A stretch of 64,000 nucleotides of DNA, from assembly GCA_029582165.1 (NCBI GenBank), contig CM055876.1:33921317-33985316 (forward strand), given 5' to 3'. The DNA comes from Portulaca oleracea (lineage: Eukaryota > Streptophyta > Magnoliopsida > Caryophyllales > Portulacaceae). The position numbers were made by a program, and so were the translations under genes. The notes under the pieces were generated by a model, which did not search any database, was not told where the DNA came from, and saw only the letters and a program-made list of their open reading frames with translations. Positions 34,770-46,200 of this stretch are shown here, in pieces (the stretch's first letter is position 1; each line of letters begins with the position of its first letter).

Positions 34770-35180
34770 GGTACACGGTTAATGTTCTTTACTGTGGTTA
34801 TATGGACGATTTGGAAGATAAGAAATGCATCAAAAATATCGGCGGAGCTGATAACGCAAAATCGCATGGAGCATTTTTTACATATGTCGCTTATAGAGGG
34901 TTATCAATGGACACGACGACACTCGAATAAACATCGCCGTAGATATCTTATTCCTCATAAGGAGCTACAGATGTGTAAAACTTCATCAATACCAATAGTA
35001 AAAAAGCTAAGCGTCATTGTAGATGGAGTGTGACAGAAATCATCATAATTGGCTGCAACAGCTTGGGTATCACTTACTGGAAATATAATCATGAAAAATA
35101 TGGAGGGAGAGTATTCATGGCTTACTTGGCGGTGGTCCAAGCAGAGTTGGAGGCTATACTTTTGGCAATACATGTTTAAA
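34770..35180 (+). pseudogene. LINE remnant, zf-RVT/RNase H region
   Basis: 34782-35033 reads FFTVVIWTIWKIRNASK, the helix before the RNase H domain of plant LINE polyproteins. After a stop and frameshifts, 35049 onward gives a WV..TGNIIMKNMEGE-like strand, and another frame at about 35115-35170 gives AYLAVVQAELEAILLAIH, the RNase H helix. Broken in at least two places. Confidence 0.55.
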
Positions 35181-36371
35181 CCTTTTTATTCATTTGATAT
35201 TCTTTCTTTCGTCAAATTCACTATTCAACATATTCATTACTTTATTCAAGTGATTAAGATTGAAATCATTCTGATTCTATTTCTAATTTCAAATCAAAAC
35301 AGTTAAAAGTTAAAGTAAATAAAATATATCAGACAAGTAGTAATCTTCACTATATTACCAATTGGGATTTTTATAAACGGAGCCTGGATACTTCATTTTA
35401 TTGGTCCAACCAAGCCAACCATAAGTTATTCTAATTGATAATATTAATCTCAATCCCCCTAAAACCAAAAAATGGATATAATTGCATTTCACGCTCCAAA
35501 TTTTTGATGATTAAATCAATCTTTCTTGGGCGAAAGGGAGGATATCTCAATCAGGAGAAAGAACGGGGGAATTCCATATGACCTAATATATCTGACAAGT
35601 CGCATTATACGTCAACCCAAGATGCATCTTCCTCCCCAGGACTTCGAAAGGGAACTTTTGGAACACCAATAGGCATTAAATGAAAGAAAAAATTTAAGTA
35701 CTATATTTCACTTTGATGTGAAAACGTAATAATAGGGTTATTGTCTTCATAATATCAACTATCCTATTTTCTTTGTAAATTAGAAAAATTTAGCTGCTCT
35801 AATAAAATAAAAAAGACAGAATAAAGAAAATTAAATTCTTACGAATATTGCCTTCCTATAATGAATAAGTGTGAAAGCATTCACTGATCGAAGATGGTCT
35901 CAACTCCCCATTGCGTATTGCTACTTATCGGGTATAGAATAAATTTGTTTCTCTTTGTTCCTACAAACAAAATTGTTCCAACAGAATAGAACAAACATTA
36001 ACCCTTGTTCCGAGTAGCGAAGCGAGAGACATGTAACGCGATATAAATAGCTACAAACTCGGAACTAACCATTAGATTTTTAACAAATCCACATACGTGT
36101 TATATGGAAGTTGTCCCGCTTGTAGCTAATACAAATAGTTATCTTAAGTTATTTCGGATGTATAAAATTTATAAAGTACATCGAGATATAGTATATAGGG
36201 CTCATACAGTCATACATTTGCAAAGTACATATTAAAACATTCTCGTGCGTTGCAGTTTACGTTATTTTTTAATAAAATGACTATTTCGGCCGGAAAAAAA
36301 AAATTATGCCCATGGACACTTGATTATTTTTCTAAAGGGCTCCGGAAACTTTTTAATTTTGCCATTTGTCC
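35181..36371. other. Intergenic DNA
   Basis: No recognised gene. It contains diverged repeat-like sequence with short palindromic words but no convincing element ends. Confidence 0.3.
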
Positions 36372-36460
36372 ACAAATATTTTTTTGACTTTGATCAAAAA
36401 AAAAAACAAATATTTTTTTGACTTTGATCAAAAAAAAAAAAACAAATATTTTTTTGACCA
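36372..36460. repeat. Two-and-a-half copy tandem repeat
   Basis: A unit of about 35 bp (CAAATATTTTTTTGACTTTG followed by ATC and an A-run) is repeated head to tail. Confidence 0.7.
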
Positions 36461-36785
36461 TTTATTTTTTTAAAAAAATTAGGCGACGCTACTTCAATGC
36501 ATTTCGTTTGGAATTGGAAATCCTGCGTGTCTTCCCGCTCGCTTCTCAACTTTGAACTTCCTGCAGGTACAAGTATCAATCATCTTCCAATTTTATTCTT
36601 CTTCATAATTTAAAAATTTGTTAATTGATTGTTTATATGTACACGATTAGCTGTTTATGATTCTGATTCTGGGATGATCTATTTTCACTTTTTTAATACA
36701 CAAAACAGTCTTTTTCATAATTTCGTTGTGGATTTAATTCTGTTTTTCCTCAGGTTAGAAAGACGCAGTTAAGGAAGGATTAGAA

Positions 36786-37609
36786 ATGGGTTCTTCGAGA
36801 TCCTTTTGCAGCTCTACCATGATATTTCGAAGGTATGATCGATTGATTTTGTCTGGGTATTTTAGGGTTTCTGATTTTGCGAATTACACTGTAGGAAAGT
36901 GAACTGAATTTATTGGATTATTATGATACACTTTCTGGGGATTTGAAATTAGCCCAGTAAATTGCACTTGCCCCCATCAATTTAACCTTGAATTACTGGG
37001 ATTTGGTGTGATTTCTGTTTTTGGGTTGCTATCAATATGATAATTTATTTGTTGGTTCTGCTTGATTTTATAATCATTTTTCTGGAGTAACATAGAAGAG
37101 AAGTGTTCTATCCAAAAACAAGTGAACCAATTCCATGTATTTGTATCTAGAATGGACATATGAATATCTGACTGATAGGATCATATTACGGGATAACTGA
37201 TAAACCCTAAACCCTAAACCCTAAGCCAGGCAAACAGTTTAATCATATTATGACCTAGATTAGGAACAAATGACACTGGTAAACAGTTCAATCACATTAC
37301 GAGCTCAAAGGGCAAGGCAGATTTGTGCAGGTTGAAAGTGGGATAATTAAACAGCTTAGTAAGATAAGATTGCTTATATCTAGATCTATCTGATTCCACG
37401 AAAGTGGGACCCACATTAGGAAATAGTTGTTATTGCCAACTTCTTGTTTTCCCTCCCCGGTATCTATGGGGATATCATACGTTTATTGATACTTACTTTT
37501 ATTGAAGCAAACAAACTATTGCTCCTTTGATTCAAACTTCTTGTTTTGCACATTTTCTATGATATTGATACCACATTGCACCAGCTCAACTTTAGACAAA
37601 ACTTGGCAG
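36786..37609 (+). other. Possible 5' exons of a small spliced gene
   Basis: A CAG acceptor at about 36753 precedes a short leader and ATG 36786, encoding MGSSRSFCSSTMIFR up to the donor AAG|GTATGATC at 36831. A 25-bp candidate exon at 37585-37609 (acceptor CACCAG, donor CAG|GTGAGT) would continue in frame as SSTLDKTWQ. Later exons could not be identified. The start resembles an organelle targeting peptide, but I do not recognise the protein; it may be a gene fragment. Confidence 0.25.
37202..37226. repeat. Short interstitial telomere-type repeat
   Basis: AAACCCT repeated just over three times, within the intron of the doubtful small gene. Single telo-boxes are common in plant promoters; three in tandem is a small telomere-like island. 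Confidence 0.7.
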
Positions 37610-38811
37610 GTGAGTAGTCTTAAGTAATCAATTTTCTAACAAAATGCAGAATGGAAAGTTTTCAACCATTGTTGATCAGCCAATTAGCATGCACATCCAC
37701 TACTTCTTTACATCATCTTAACTTAGTTTACTACCTTTCTTGTTTTACCTGTTCTGTCATTATAATAATGGTTTGCTTTGCTCATTGAAGTTGAACTTTA
37801 TAACTGATAATATCACTGTCAAGTGATGTTCATTGATGACTCAAAGATTAGTCTTTTTTTAGTCTACTTGACTACAGGGTCTAGATTCTAGCTAGAGTCT
37901 GAATCACCATATTTCCACACTACTTAAACTTCACAAAAGAATTCAACACAAGTTGTGCTTATAAATTATAAACTGGGACACTTGTAATGAAATGGAGATA
38001 AAGCTGGAGAAATTTTGTCCGACCCGAATACTCGAATTTGTACGACTTGGAAAAAAATGGGTTTAGTCATACAAATCTTTCGTTTGAATTTTGGGGTTGA
38101 TCGAATATTTGGACACGACGTTTCTTTCCTTTTTTTTCCTATTGCCCGAGCCCGATTTTGAGCAGATTTAGTTACTCTCGAACATCAATTCTCGTCCGAA
38201 TTTGGACATGACCAAATTCGACCAACCTGAGTTTTTGTCAGCACTAAATGGAGCGGAAAAGTAACAAAAAACAAAGCACAAGAGGCAAAATAGAGTAGAG
38301 TGTTTGCTAGAGCTACCCTGGTGTACAACTAAAATATGCTTGGGTTGGTGAATGGTTACTGAAGCAATTAGGATATAAATAGTAAAATAGAGTATGATAA
38401 AAAGTTGATGCTTCAGATTGGCAATAGACGGGCAAGACATTACCTGGTATGGGATTGGCCTCTTCATCACTACGAAAGACTGATATTGAAGCTGGTGAAT
38501 CTTTAGATGGTCTTGGTGGAGGTAGGTCATGTAAGATATCTTCTCTCTTTTTATCTTCTTTGCTTGAGTCTTGATCCTAGAAAGGAGTGATTGAGTCATA
38601 TATTGAATTACAACAACATTGAAAAGGCTCTGCCCGAGCATAAACAACCTTATATATGTAAGTGAACAATCATACTATTTTGAGCACAAACTCCAAGAAC
38701 ACCTATAGAAACATGCAACTTTTGTCACTGTTAAGATATTGCGCATTTACACATGTCTGTCTCTTCCTTATGCTAGCATTCCGGCGCACAAAAGGGCGTG
38801 TGGACAACAAG
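37610..38811. other. Intergenic DNA upstream of the ankyrin gene
   Basis: Includes a 159-codon minus-strand open frame (38168-38647) with biased composition and no family resemblance, which I do not call a gene. The ankyrin gene's leader and possibly a 5' intron (acceptor TATGCTAG at about 38776) lie at the right end. Confidence 0.3.
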
Positions 38812-41800
38812 ATGAAGGACCTAGGCCGCTACTTGCCGTTGTACAAGGCCACGATCGAAGGGAAGTGGAAAGACACGAGGAAGTTCCTGGATGAAGACCC
38901 GGAAGCCTTGACAGCAAAGATAACAATAGCATCAGAAACAGCCCTCCATATCGGAGTAGGAACAGGGAAAGCCATAGACTTTGTGGAAATGCTGGTGAGA
39001 AGGATGTCGCCAGAGAACGTGGCCATCACTGACCAGAATGGGGAGACTGCCCTCTCGGTGGCTGCAATAGTTGGCAACATCGAGGCGGCCAAGCTGTTGG
39101 TCAGCAAGAACCCGGACTTGCCTTACATTTCGGGCAAGTCCGGGAGCTTTCCGATTCATTGGGCTGCTCAGTATGGGCAGAGAGAAATGGTGCTCTACCT
39201 ATGGGGCATCACTAAGGGTGCTCACATCCAGCCTAGTCCCTTCTCTGGAGCATCTGGCGGCAAGCTTCTTGTTTCGGTCATTGTGGCTGAGTTTTATGGT
39301 GAGTGTTTTAGGTTCTTTTTTCTGTATTACAGTGTTCATCTCCTAGAAACAGATTCATTGTGTTGTTGATATTGATGTTGATTAAAGTAGTAAGGGACTA
39401 AGGGTTTGTTCTTTAGGCCATGTTGTTTCTTTTGTTAATTTCTTGAATTTCTAAACCCTATCTAAATTTACCATTCTTAGCTAAGGTAAGGTTTGGTATT
39501 AGGTAAAAGTTGAGAAGTTGAGCCTTAGAAACTATGGGAAGAGTGGGAAAGTTTGGGTTGGGTTTGGTTGGGTGAAAGTGGGTAATCCCCACATAAAGAA
39601 TAGAGTCAGTCTGAAAATGAGTCATTTTTGTAGCTTTTTGTGCTCTAAATGGAGGGTTAATGCCCCCTTTATCTAACCCAGACCAGATTTATGTGTTCTT
39701 GTATTTTCAACGCTCAAGTTTTCAACTTTTGCCCGGACTTTGTAATCCTTACTTTACCCGACCTTCTCAAATCCCTGAAAGAAACAGACCCTTTAATCAC
39801 ACAATAATATAGCTCCATAAAATATTAGATTAGATTGGTTGTTGATGTCAGTGACTGCAATCGCAGGAAGATGCCCGGATTTCACTGCAGCATACATTCT
39901 AGTTTCAATTCCTGTTATTTTACTGCTCTCAGAGTCTCATGTTACTGTTGATAATGGTCCGGGTAACAGATATTGCTTACGAACTGGTGAAACGCTATCC
40001 AGAGATGGCGACTGTGGAGCTTGACGGTCACAGTTCCCCTTTGACTGTGCTAGCAGGAAAGCCTGGCGCTTTCCAGAGCAGCAGTCATTCTACATGTTCA
40101 AAATTCATTAATATTGGTCAGTTAATCTTATTCTCTCTTCTTTTGCGTACTTAAAAACACCTCATACTTTAGCAGTATGTTTACATATGATCAGGAATGA
40201 TCTATGTGTCACTCGAACGTATTTATTGTTGTGGCACGTTTGTATTTTCAAATTTGGCAATTATGATCGCAGTTGCGTTTTGGAGAGCCAGAAACACGAG
40301 GTTCATACAACGCACGGCGCTCAAGCTTGTCAGAATCTTGTGCATGGAGATCATGGAGTTGGACGATGCCAGAGCTTTTTCACTGCTTCAAGAGCCGCTT
40401 CACCTTGCTGCAAAGTTGGGAATACCCGAGATCATAGAAGAGATCGTCAAGGCATTTCCCCCAGCGATTTGGTCTTCTGACGAGCAAAATCGAAACGTGT
40501 TCCAGCTCGCTGTCCTGCATCGACGCGAAAACGTGTTCAATCTCATATATCAAATGAGTGACTACAGGCACTTTGTCACGAGGTATATAGACCCACAGGG
40601 TAATAACATTTTGCATTTGGCTGGGAAGTTGCCATCCCCGGACCGGCTCAAGCTCGTTTCTGGAACCGCTCTACAATTGCAGCGTGAGTTGCAGTGGTAT
40701 AGGGTATGTGCTCCGCCGCTTGTTTCTTCTGTGTGCCTGAACTTGTGCATGCAAATTAGAGTATCTGAATGATGCATATCAGGATGTGCCTTAACTGAAT
40801 AGTCCGACCTGGAATAACCCCCCCCCCCCCCCAAACACTCACACACACCAAACCACCACCAAAAAGGACTGGGTATTAGACATGATTACATGAATTTTTC
40901 ATCCAATCTCGATTCGTCTAGTGCGTTCCACCTAAGGCTGTGAAGATACTGTCTGACGGGAAATCCTGGATCAGTCTGACCCAGAAAAAGACGGTATGGT
41001 CATCGATTTTTTGGCGAATTTTGACCTTGACTTATTTTTTCTGGGTTTCAGATACAATATTTTTCTAATCTGTTGTCTGAACCTGATTTTAAGCTCTTGT
41101 CCAACTTGGAATAAACCCAAAAAAATATGGGTATTGTACTAGAACTTTTGATCCGCTGTGCGATTTGTCCAAACCCGAAATGACCCGGGCGTTGACAGCC
41201 CTAGTTCCACCTTCGTCTCCATATAAATGGCTCAGTGAATTCTAGAGCACCTTTTTCAGAATAACTTGAATCCAGGTTTCTGTAAACAGTTTTACCAACA
41301 GTTTACCAGATGCATTTTCATTTGAAATTGTTCAGGAAGTAGAGAAGTTTGTGCAACCTGCCCAAAAGGAGGCGGAGAACGACCAGGGGAAGACTCCGGT
41401 GATGGTTTTCAGAGAAGAGCACCAAGAATTGATCAAGCAAGGAGAGAAGTCTATGAAGAACACGGCAACTGCTTGCACCGTCGTGGCATCCCTCGCTGCA
41501 ACAGTCGTGTTTGCCTCCGCGATACAAGTCCCTGGCGGCAATGCCCAGGACGGCCTCCCAACGCTTTCAAAGGAGGCCGCGTTTACAGTGTTTGCAGTGA
41601 CCGATGCACTCTCGTTGTTCACCTCAGTCGGATCCATCTTGATGTTCTTATCGATCCTGACATCCCGCTACTCGATTGATGATTTCCTCTGTCGTCTGCC
41701 CTCGCTTTTGATCATCGGGCTAGCCTTGCTTTGCATCTCCATGCTGTCCATGATGGCAGCATTCAGCACCACGCTTTATCTCGTGTTAGGGTTGAAGAGG

Positions 41801-41941
41801 AGCTTGAGTATTATTCCCATAGGTGTCGTGGTTATCTCATCAATGGTCTTGTTTGTGCTCTTGCCCCCGCTTGTCCAAATTGTTAGGTCCACATTTGGCA
41901 GAGGGATCTTTAGAAAGCAAAATCGTCGTATGCTTCATTAA
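38812..41941 (+). CDS. Ankyrin-repeat protein with C-terminal PGG domain (ITN1/ACD6-like)
   Basis: Four exons, 38812-39298, 39970-40116, 40195-40703 and 41336-41941, join in phase to 582 aa. Residues 1-380 hold ankyrin repeats (PLYKATIEGKWK; ETALHIGVGTGKAIDFVEML; NGETALSVAAIVGNIEAAKL; PLHLAAKLGIPEIIEEIV; QGNNILHLAGKL) with the junction FYDIAYELVKRYPEMA. Exon 4 starts EVEKFVQP and carries the PGG domain (NTATACTVVASLAATVVFAS, then VPGGN at residues 446-450) and about four membrane helices to the C-terminus. Such proteins sit in the plasma membrane or ER and act in salt, ABA and defence signalling; substrate and partners are unknown. The start at MKDLGRYLPLYK is the first ATG after a possible acceptor, and an upstream exon cannot be excluded. 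Intron 1 holds a MITE. Confidence 0.85.
39402..39791. mobile_element. Tourist-like MITE in intron 1 of the ankyrin gene
   Basis: The left end GGGTTTGTTCTTT and right end AAAGAAACAGACCC are inverted matches. The interior is rich in GGTTTGGTT/TACCCGACC words. The target duplication is unclear. Confidence 0.5.
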
Positions 41942-43291
41942 TTAAAGGCTCTCTATCTGCATTTGTAATTTGATTCCAATCTTGTAATATACCAAAAATC
42001 ACGAACCAATACTCTGAAACCCTGCCCAGGAGAGGTGTGGAGGGATCGAATGTTGTCTACTACCTTAAAAATCAAGATCAATGGCTTTTCATCATATATT
42101 TGCAGGCTGTGTAAATTTTACCTCATGGATTTCTTATTCCCTTTGACAGATAAGAAACTTGCATAGCTTCTTCAAAGTAAAACTGCAATCTTCTTTGGAT
42201 ATCCTCTTTGATATATCCAAAGAAGATTGCACCATAGTAGCACCTGAAAAAACATACTTTACCAAAGTTTTTGTCGATCAACATAGATAGATGTTACTGG
42301 TAAGTTTTACAGGCTTGGTGGGCAAAGGATAAATTCCAAACTGCTTATGACAAACAAGACCTATCAATTGATGGGGTTAGTAGCCACTTGTCTACTATCT
42401 CTTTGATATTCAATTATTCTATACATGTATATACAAACGTACCATCCTTTTACACGGTTTCCTCATGACATGATGTCCTATTTACATGGTTTCAACATGA
42501 AATGATGTCCTATTTAAACACAAATAATCCAATATCTAGACGTGTAATACTGACCAAAGAATTACAATCACTACAACAGTTCATTGGGAATATAAATAAT
42601 GGCATCATTTCAGAATAGAAGTCCTGATATTTGAGATCAAAGTTATCAGAGGATATATACAATTACATAATTACATGTAGAAGTAAATTCAATTATGGTA
42701 TATACATGCTAGAGTAAAGCATTTTATCCATACAGTATGTAATGTTGCAGCTAGAAATTTCCCAGTCTTCTGAGGTTTAATGCTTCTAAAGATGATATAT
42801 TCCACCTGAATCTTACAATAATCATATGATCTGATTACTCTTGTAAAAGTCTTCAATGTATTTCAGAATAAGGGGAACAACGATATTGTGCTTGCCCTCG
42901 AGCTACACATCATGCATAAGCCACTCCTTTCTCTGGTTTGCGTAAAAATCCAAGAGCAGTTACAGTTCGTCTGTGGCAGAATTTCACCAATTACATTACA
43001 TCACAAAGTCAGTGTTGATCTGATCGGGAAAACTACGAACGTTCCACCAATCTCCACCAAACATGCAAGGGGGAAAAAACAAAAACAAAAACAAAATCGA
43101 CAGGTTAAGTGAAATGGATCAACTATCGTTGGCAGATGCTGAATTCATGAAGCAATGGATCACAATGCCTTCACGAGTCACAAGCATCATAACATCCTTG
43201 ATTCTGCAGATTCACGAGTCAAGTTCTTAGAATGTCTTTAAATACACACCAACGAAGACATGTGCCAAATTACAAGATACAGAAAACAGCA
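41942..43291. other. Convergent 3' intergenic region between the ankyrin gene and CNL 1
   Basis: Contains the 3' UTRs of both genes. The notable structure is a 48-nt perfect hairpin at 42184-42231. Otherwise AT-rich with no recognised gene. Confidence 0.45.
42184..42231. repeat. Perfect 19-bp hairpin with 10-nt loop
   Basis: Left arm TGCAATCTTCTTTGGATAT (42184-42202), loop CCTCTTTGAT, right arm the exact reverse complement (42213-42231). It lies 240 bp beyond the ankyrin stop codon. Confidence 0.85.
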
Positions 43292-46200
43292 TTAACGATT
43301 ACCTGCTGAGACCGGCATGATAAAATACTTGATATCAGGAGTCTTCCTCCTGTGATTAGCCAGTGGCCTGTTCTGTGCAGCATGCGGCTCTGACATGAGG
43401 CCATAACGCCAAGTCTTATTGAGTAAAATCCGAGCATGTTTGATCTTATGCCATTCTTCACCTGAATTCTCCCTACATCGCTCCATCAACTCAGGGCACT
43501 CTGTGATTTCCACCTTCACCAGGGTCTTCACAGACTTCAGCCCATTAGGCAGCCTTGTGAGAGCTCGGCAGCTCTCAATCCTCAAGTGTTGCAGTGCAGT
43601 CAGGTAGCTCATCCACTCTGGCAAATGTACGAGGGCGTTGCACGTCGAGATCCACAGGAACCTCAGGGTGTTGACATGCTGCAGCCCCTCGGGGAGAGCC
43701 TCCATCTTCGGGATTTCTCTCAGGGTTAAATGACGAAGTCTCCTCAGAGATCTCCATGATAAACTATCAGCAAAGCCGAGCTCCTTGCAACCTGAGATCT
43801 CGAGCTCCTCGAGCAACGTTAGGCGCTCTAGCTCGGGACCAAAGGTGGATAAGGAATCACACTTCTCAACTGAAAGGTACAACAGTGACTGAAGGTCCCC
43901 CAAGCTCTCCCTAACAATCTTGAAGCTCTGCAGATTGGTGCATCCTTTGATGCGCACGCGTTCAGTGTTGAAGAACCGAGGTAGAGAATGTAATCTCTGA
44001 CTGCTAGGGCTAGCCAACACTCGCTTGGCGCATTCCTCTAGAAGCTTCTGGTTGACATTCCAAAGATCGAGATCTCTAACCCCAGCAAAGAGGGGCATGC
44101 ATACCAACTTAGGACAGTTCCATATCCTCAGCTTAGAAAGGCAGGGGAAGCAAGGGAGTGCATTTGTTGGGGAGTCCACTATCTCTTTCCACCACCCTTC
44201 GAGCTTGTGGAAGCTATGAAGGGTGAGTTCCTCGAGAGCCTTGAAAAAGGACCCGGATGGTGGCAGTGACTCGTAAGCACTACCCTCAGTTGATGTAGGG
44301 GAGTTTTCATACTGGTTTTGCTCAACATATCGCACATTAGCCATGTGTCGAAGTGTGAGCCGTTTCAAACAAGGGAGCTGGCCAAAAGGGGGAAGATGCT
44401 GACACGTGTGGCAACCCTCGATGCTAACCATGACGAGGTTTGGAAGGGAAGAAGCCAACATATCCATCCTTGCCCAACTCGGGAAATCATCCCCTCGATA
44501 CCCTTCTATGAATAAAATTTCAAGATCGGGAGGAGGTTGCAAGGCCTCCAGTAAGTCTTGACTGGTGTAATATGACACATTTTTCTTCATCCCATTAGCT
44601 TGTTTGGCTAATGACCAGTTAATCCGAAGCTCCCTCAGGTGGCGCTTACTGGATAAATTAGCCTCAGCAACTTCTTGTTGGTTGCTCGTGAACCCTGTTG
44701 AGAACTCAATTGTCAGCTTTCCCCTTAAGTTTTGGAGCTCTTTCAGGGCCTTCAGCCTTGCACAGTCCTTCTTATCACTACAATCCTTGCACACTACAAA
44801 CCGACTCAGTGTCTCAAGACGGGTCAGTTTTTCAAGCCCATAAGGCATGCAAGGCAAGCTATCACATTCATCGATCTCAAGGCGCCTGAGGTTTGTCAAA
44901 TTTCCAAAGTTTCTAGGCAAGTGCCTCAACTTGGGGCACGCGTTGAGCTTCAATGTTTGCAACTTACACAGATTCGTGACTGTTTGAGGAAGAGTCATGA
45001 GGCCATCATTCTTGGAGAGATCAAGATATCTTAGATGGATCAAGCTGCCTATGGAATCAGGCAGTTTTTCTATCCCAAAATCATGCAGGTCCAACACCCT
45101 CAAGCACTTAAATCTTGACAGTAGCTTAGCGCTAGTGGACTGATCTATCTTTGCATCACAGTCCGGCTCCTTCAACCACAGAAGTGATCTTAAACTTCGG
45201 ACTTGGAAAAACCCGTCTGGGATTTTTGACAATGTATCGCCAGCACAACTGAAGGACACATGTTTATACCGGGAGTCTAAAACATGCTCAACATCTGAAC
45301 CTGTGATATATGTGTTCACAACTCCTACCACAGTTTGGCATGCTAGATCACGCATTATATGATGCATCGTGCAACTCACAATGCTCCCTGAGTCATTCAT
45401 GGTTAGATCCTGGAAAAAGCATCTCCGTGATAATTCTGCAAAATAGTGCTCACCCGCTTCCTCTAAACTTTGGCCAGCATCTGAAAGCTTAGCTTCATGA
45501 GGTCGAATGTCTTGTCTACTGATATCATGCGGAGAAGTGCCTAGTGGTTCAATAAACCCCTGCGCCATCCATAAACTAACCAAATCATGCTTGTTGAACC
45601 TGAAATCTTCAGGAAACAACGAACAGTAGCCTACACACGCTTTCAAACGTGTTGGGAGTTCATTGTAGCTAAGCCACAGGATACGATCCATAATGTCAAT
45701 ATCCCCACTTTCACTGTTAAGAAGGCTGATGTTATCCTTGTATGACCACCACATTTCCCTCGTCCTCCCATAAAGAAGCCCCCCAAGAACCTTGATGATG
45801 AATGGAACTCCTCCACAAAGTTGCAAGATGGTTTTTGCCATCTCTTTTAGCTCGTGATCATCCTTGAATGACACCCCTGCAACACTTTCCAGTAGACACA
45901 GAGAACTCTCCTCTGAAATACCCTGTAATCGATAAGCTTTATTTGTCCCAAGGAGATCTGCTACCTCAACAGAACGGGTAATCACCAATACCCGACTTCC
46001 TCTTGCTCCTTCACTCAACAGGTCTTTTAAGTGGGACCAAACTGTGATGCATGCATCATCTAGGACAAGCAAGTAAAGCTTGCCCTCGATTTCTTTCTTA
46101 AGTCGATGTTCCAAGACCTCAACGTTGTTTGTAGGCGCAGTCTTACTCCCACCAGTGGCTTTTCCAAGTTGATTGGGCACTATGATCCCACTATCACCGC

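Noticed and set aside
38168..38647. 159-codon minus-strand frame
   Set aside because: Low-complexity hydrophobic content, no family resemblance and no promoter or splice context.
39839..40024. Alternative ankyrin exon starting near 39933
   Set aside because: Acceptors at 39932 or 39934 do not match the phase of the donor at 39298; the acceptor at 39969 does and restores the family FYDIAYELVKRYP join.
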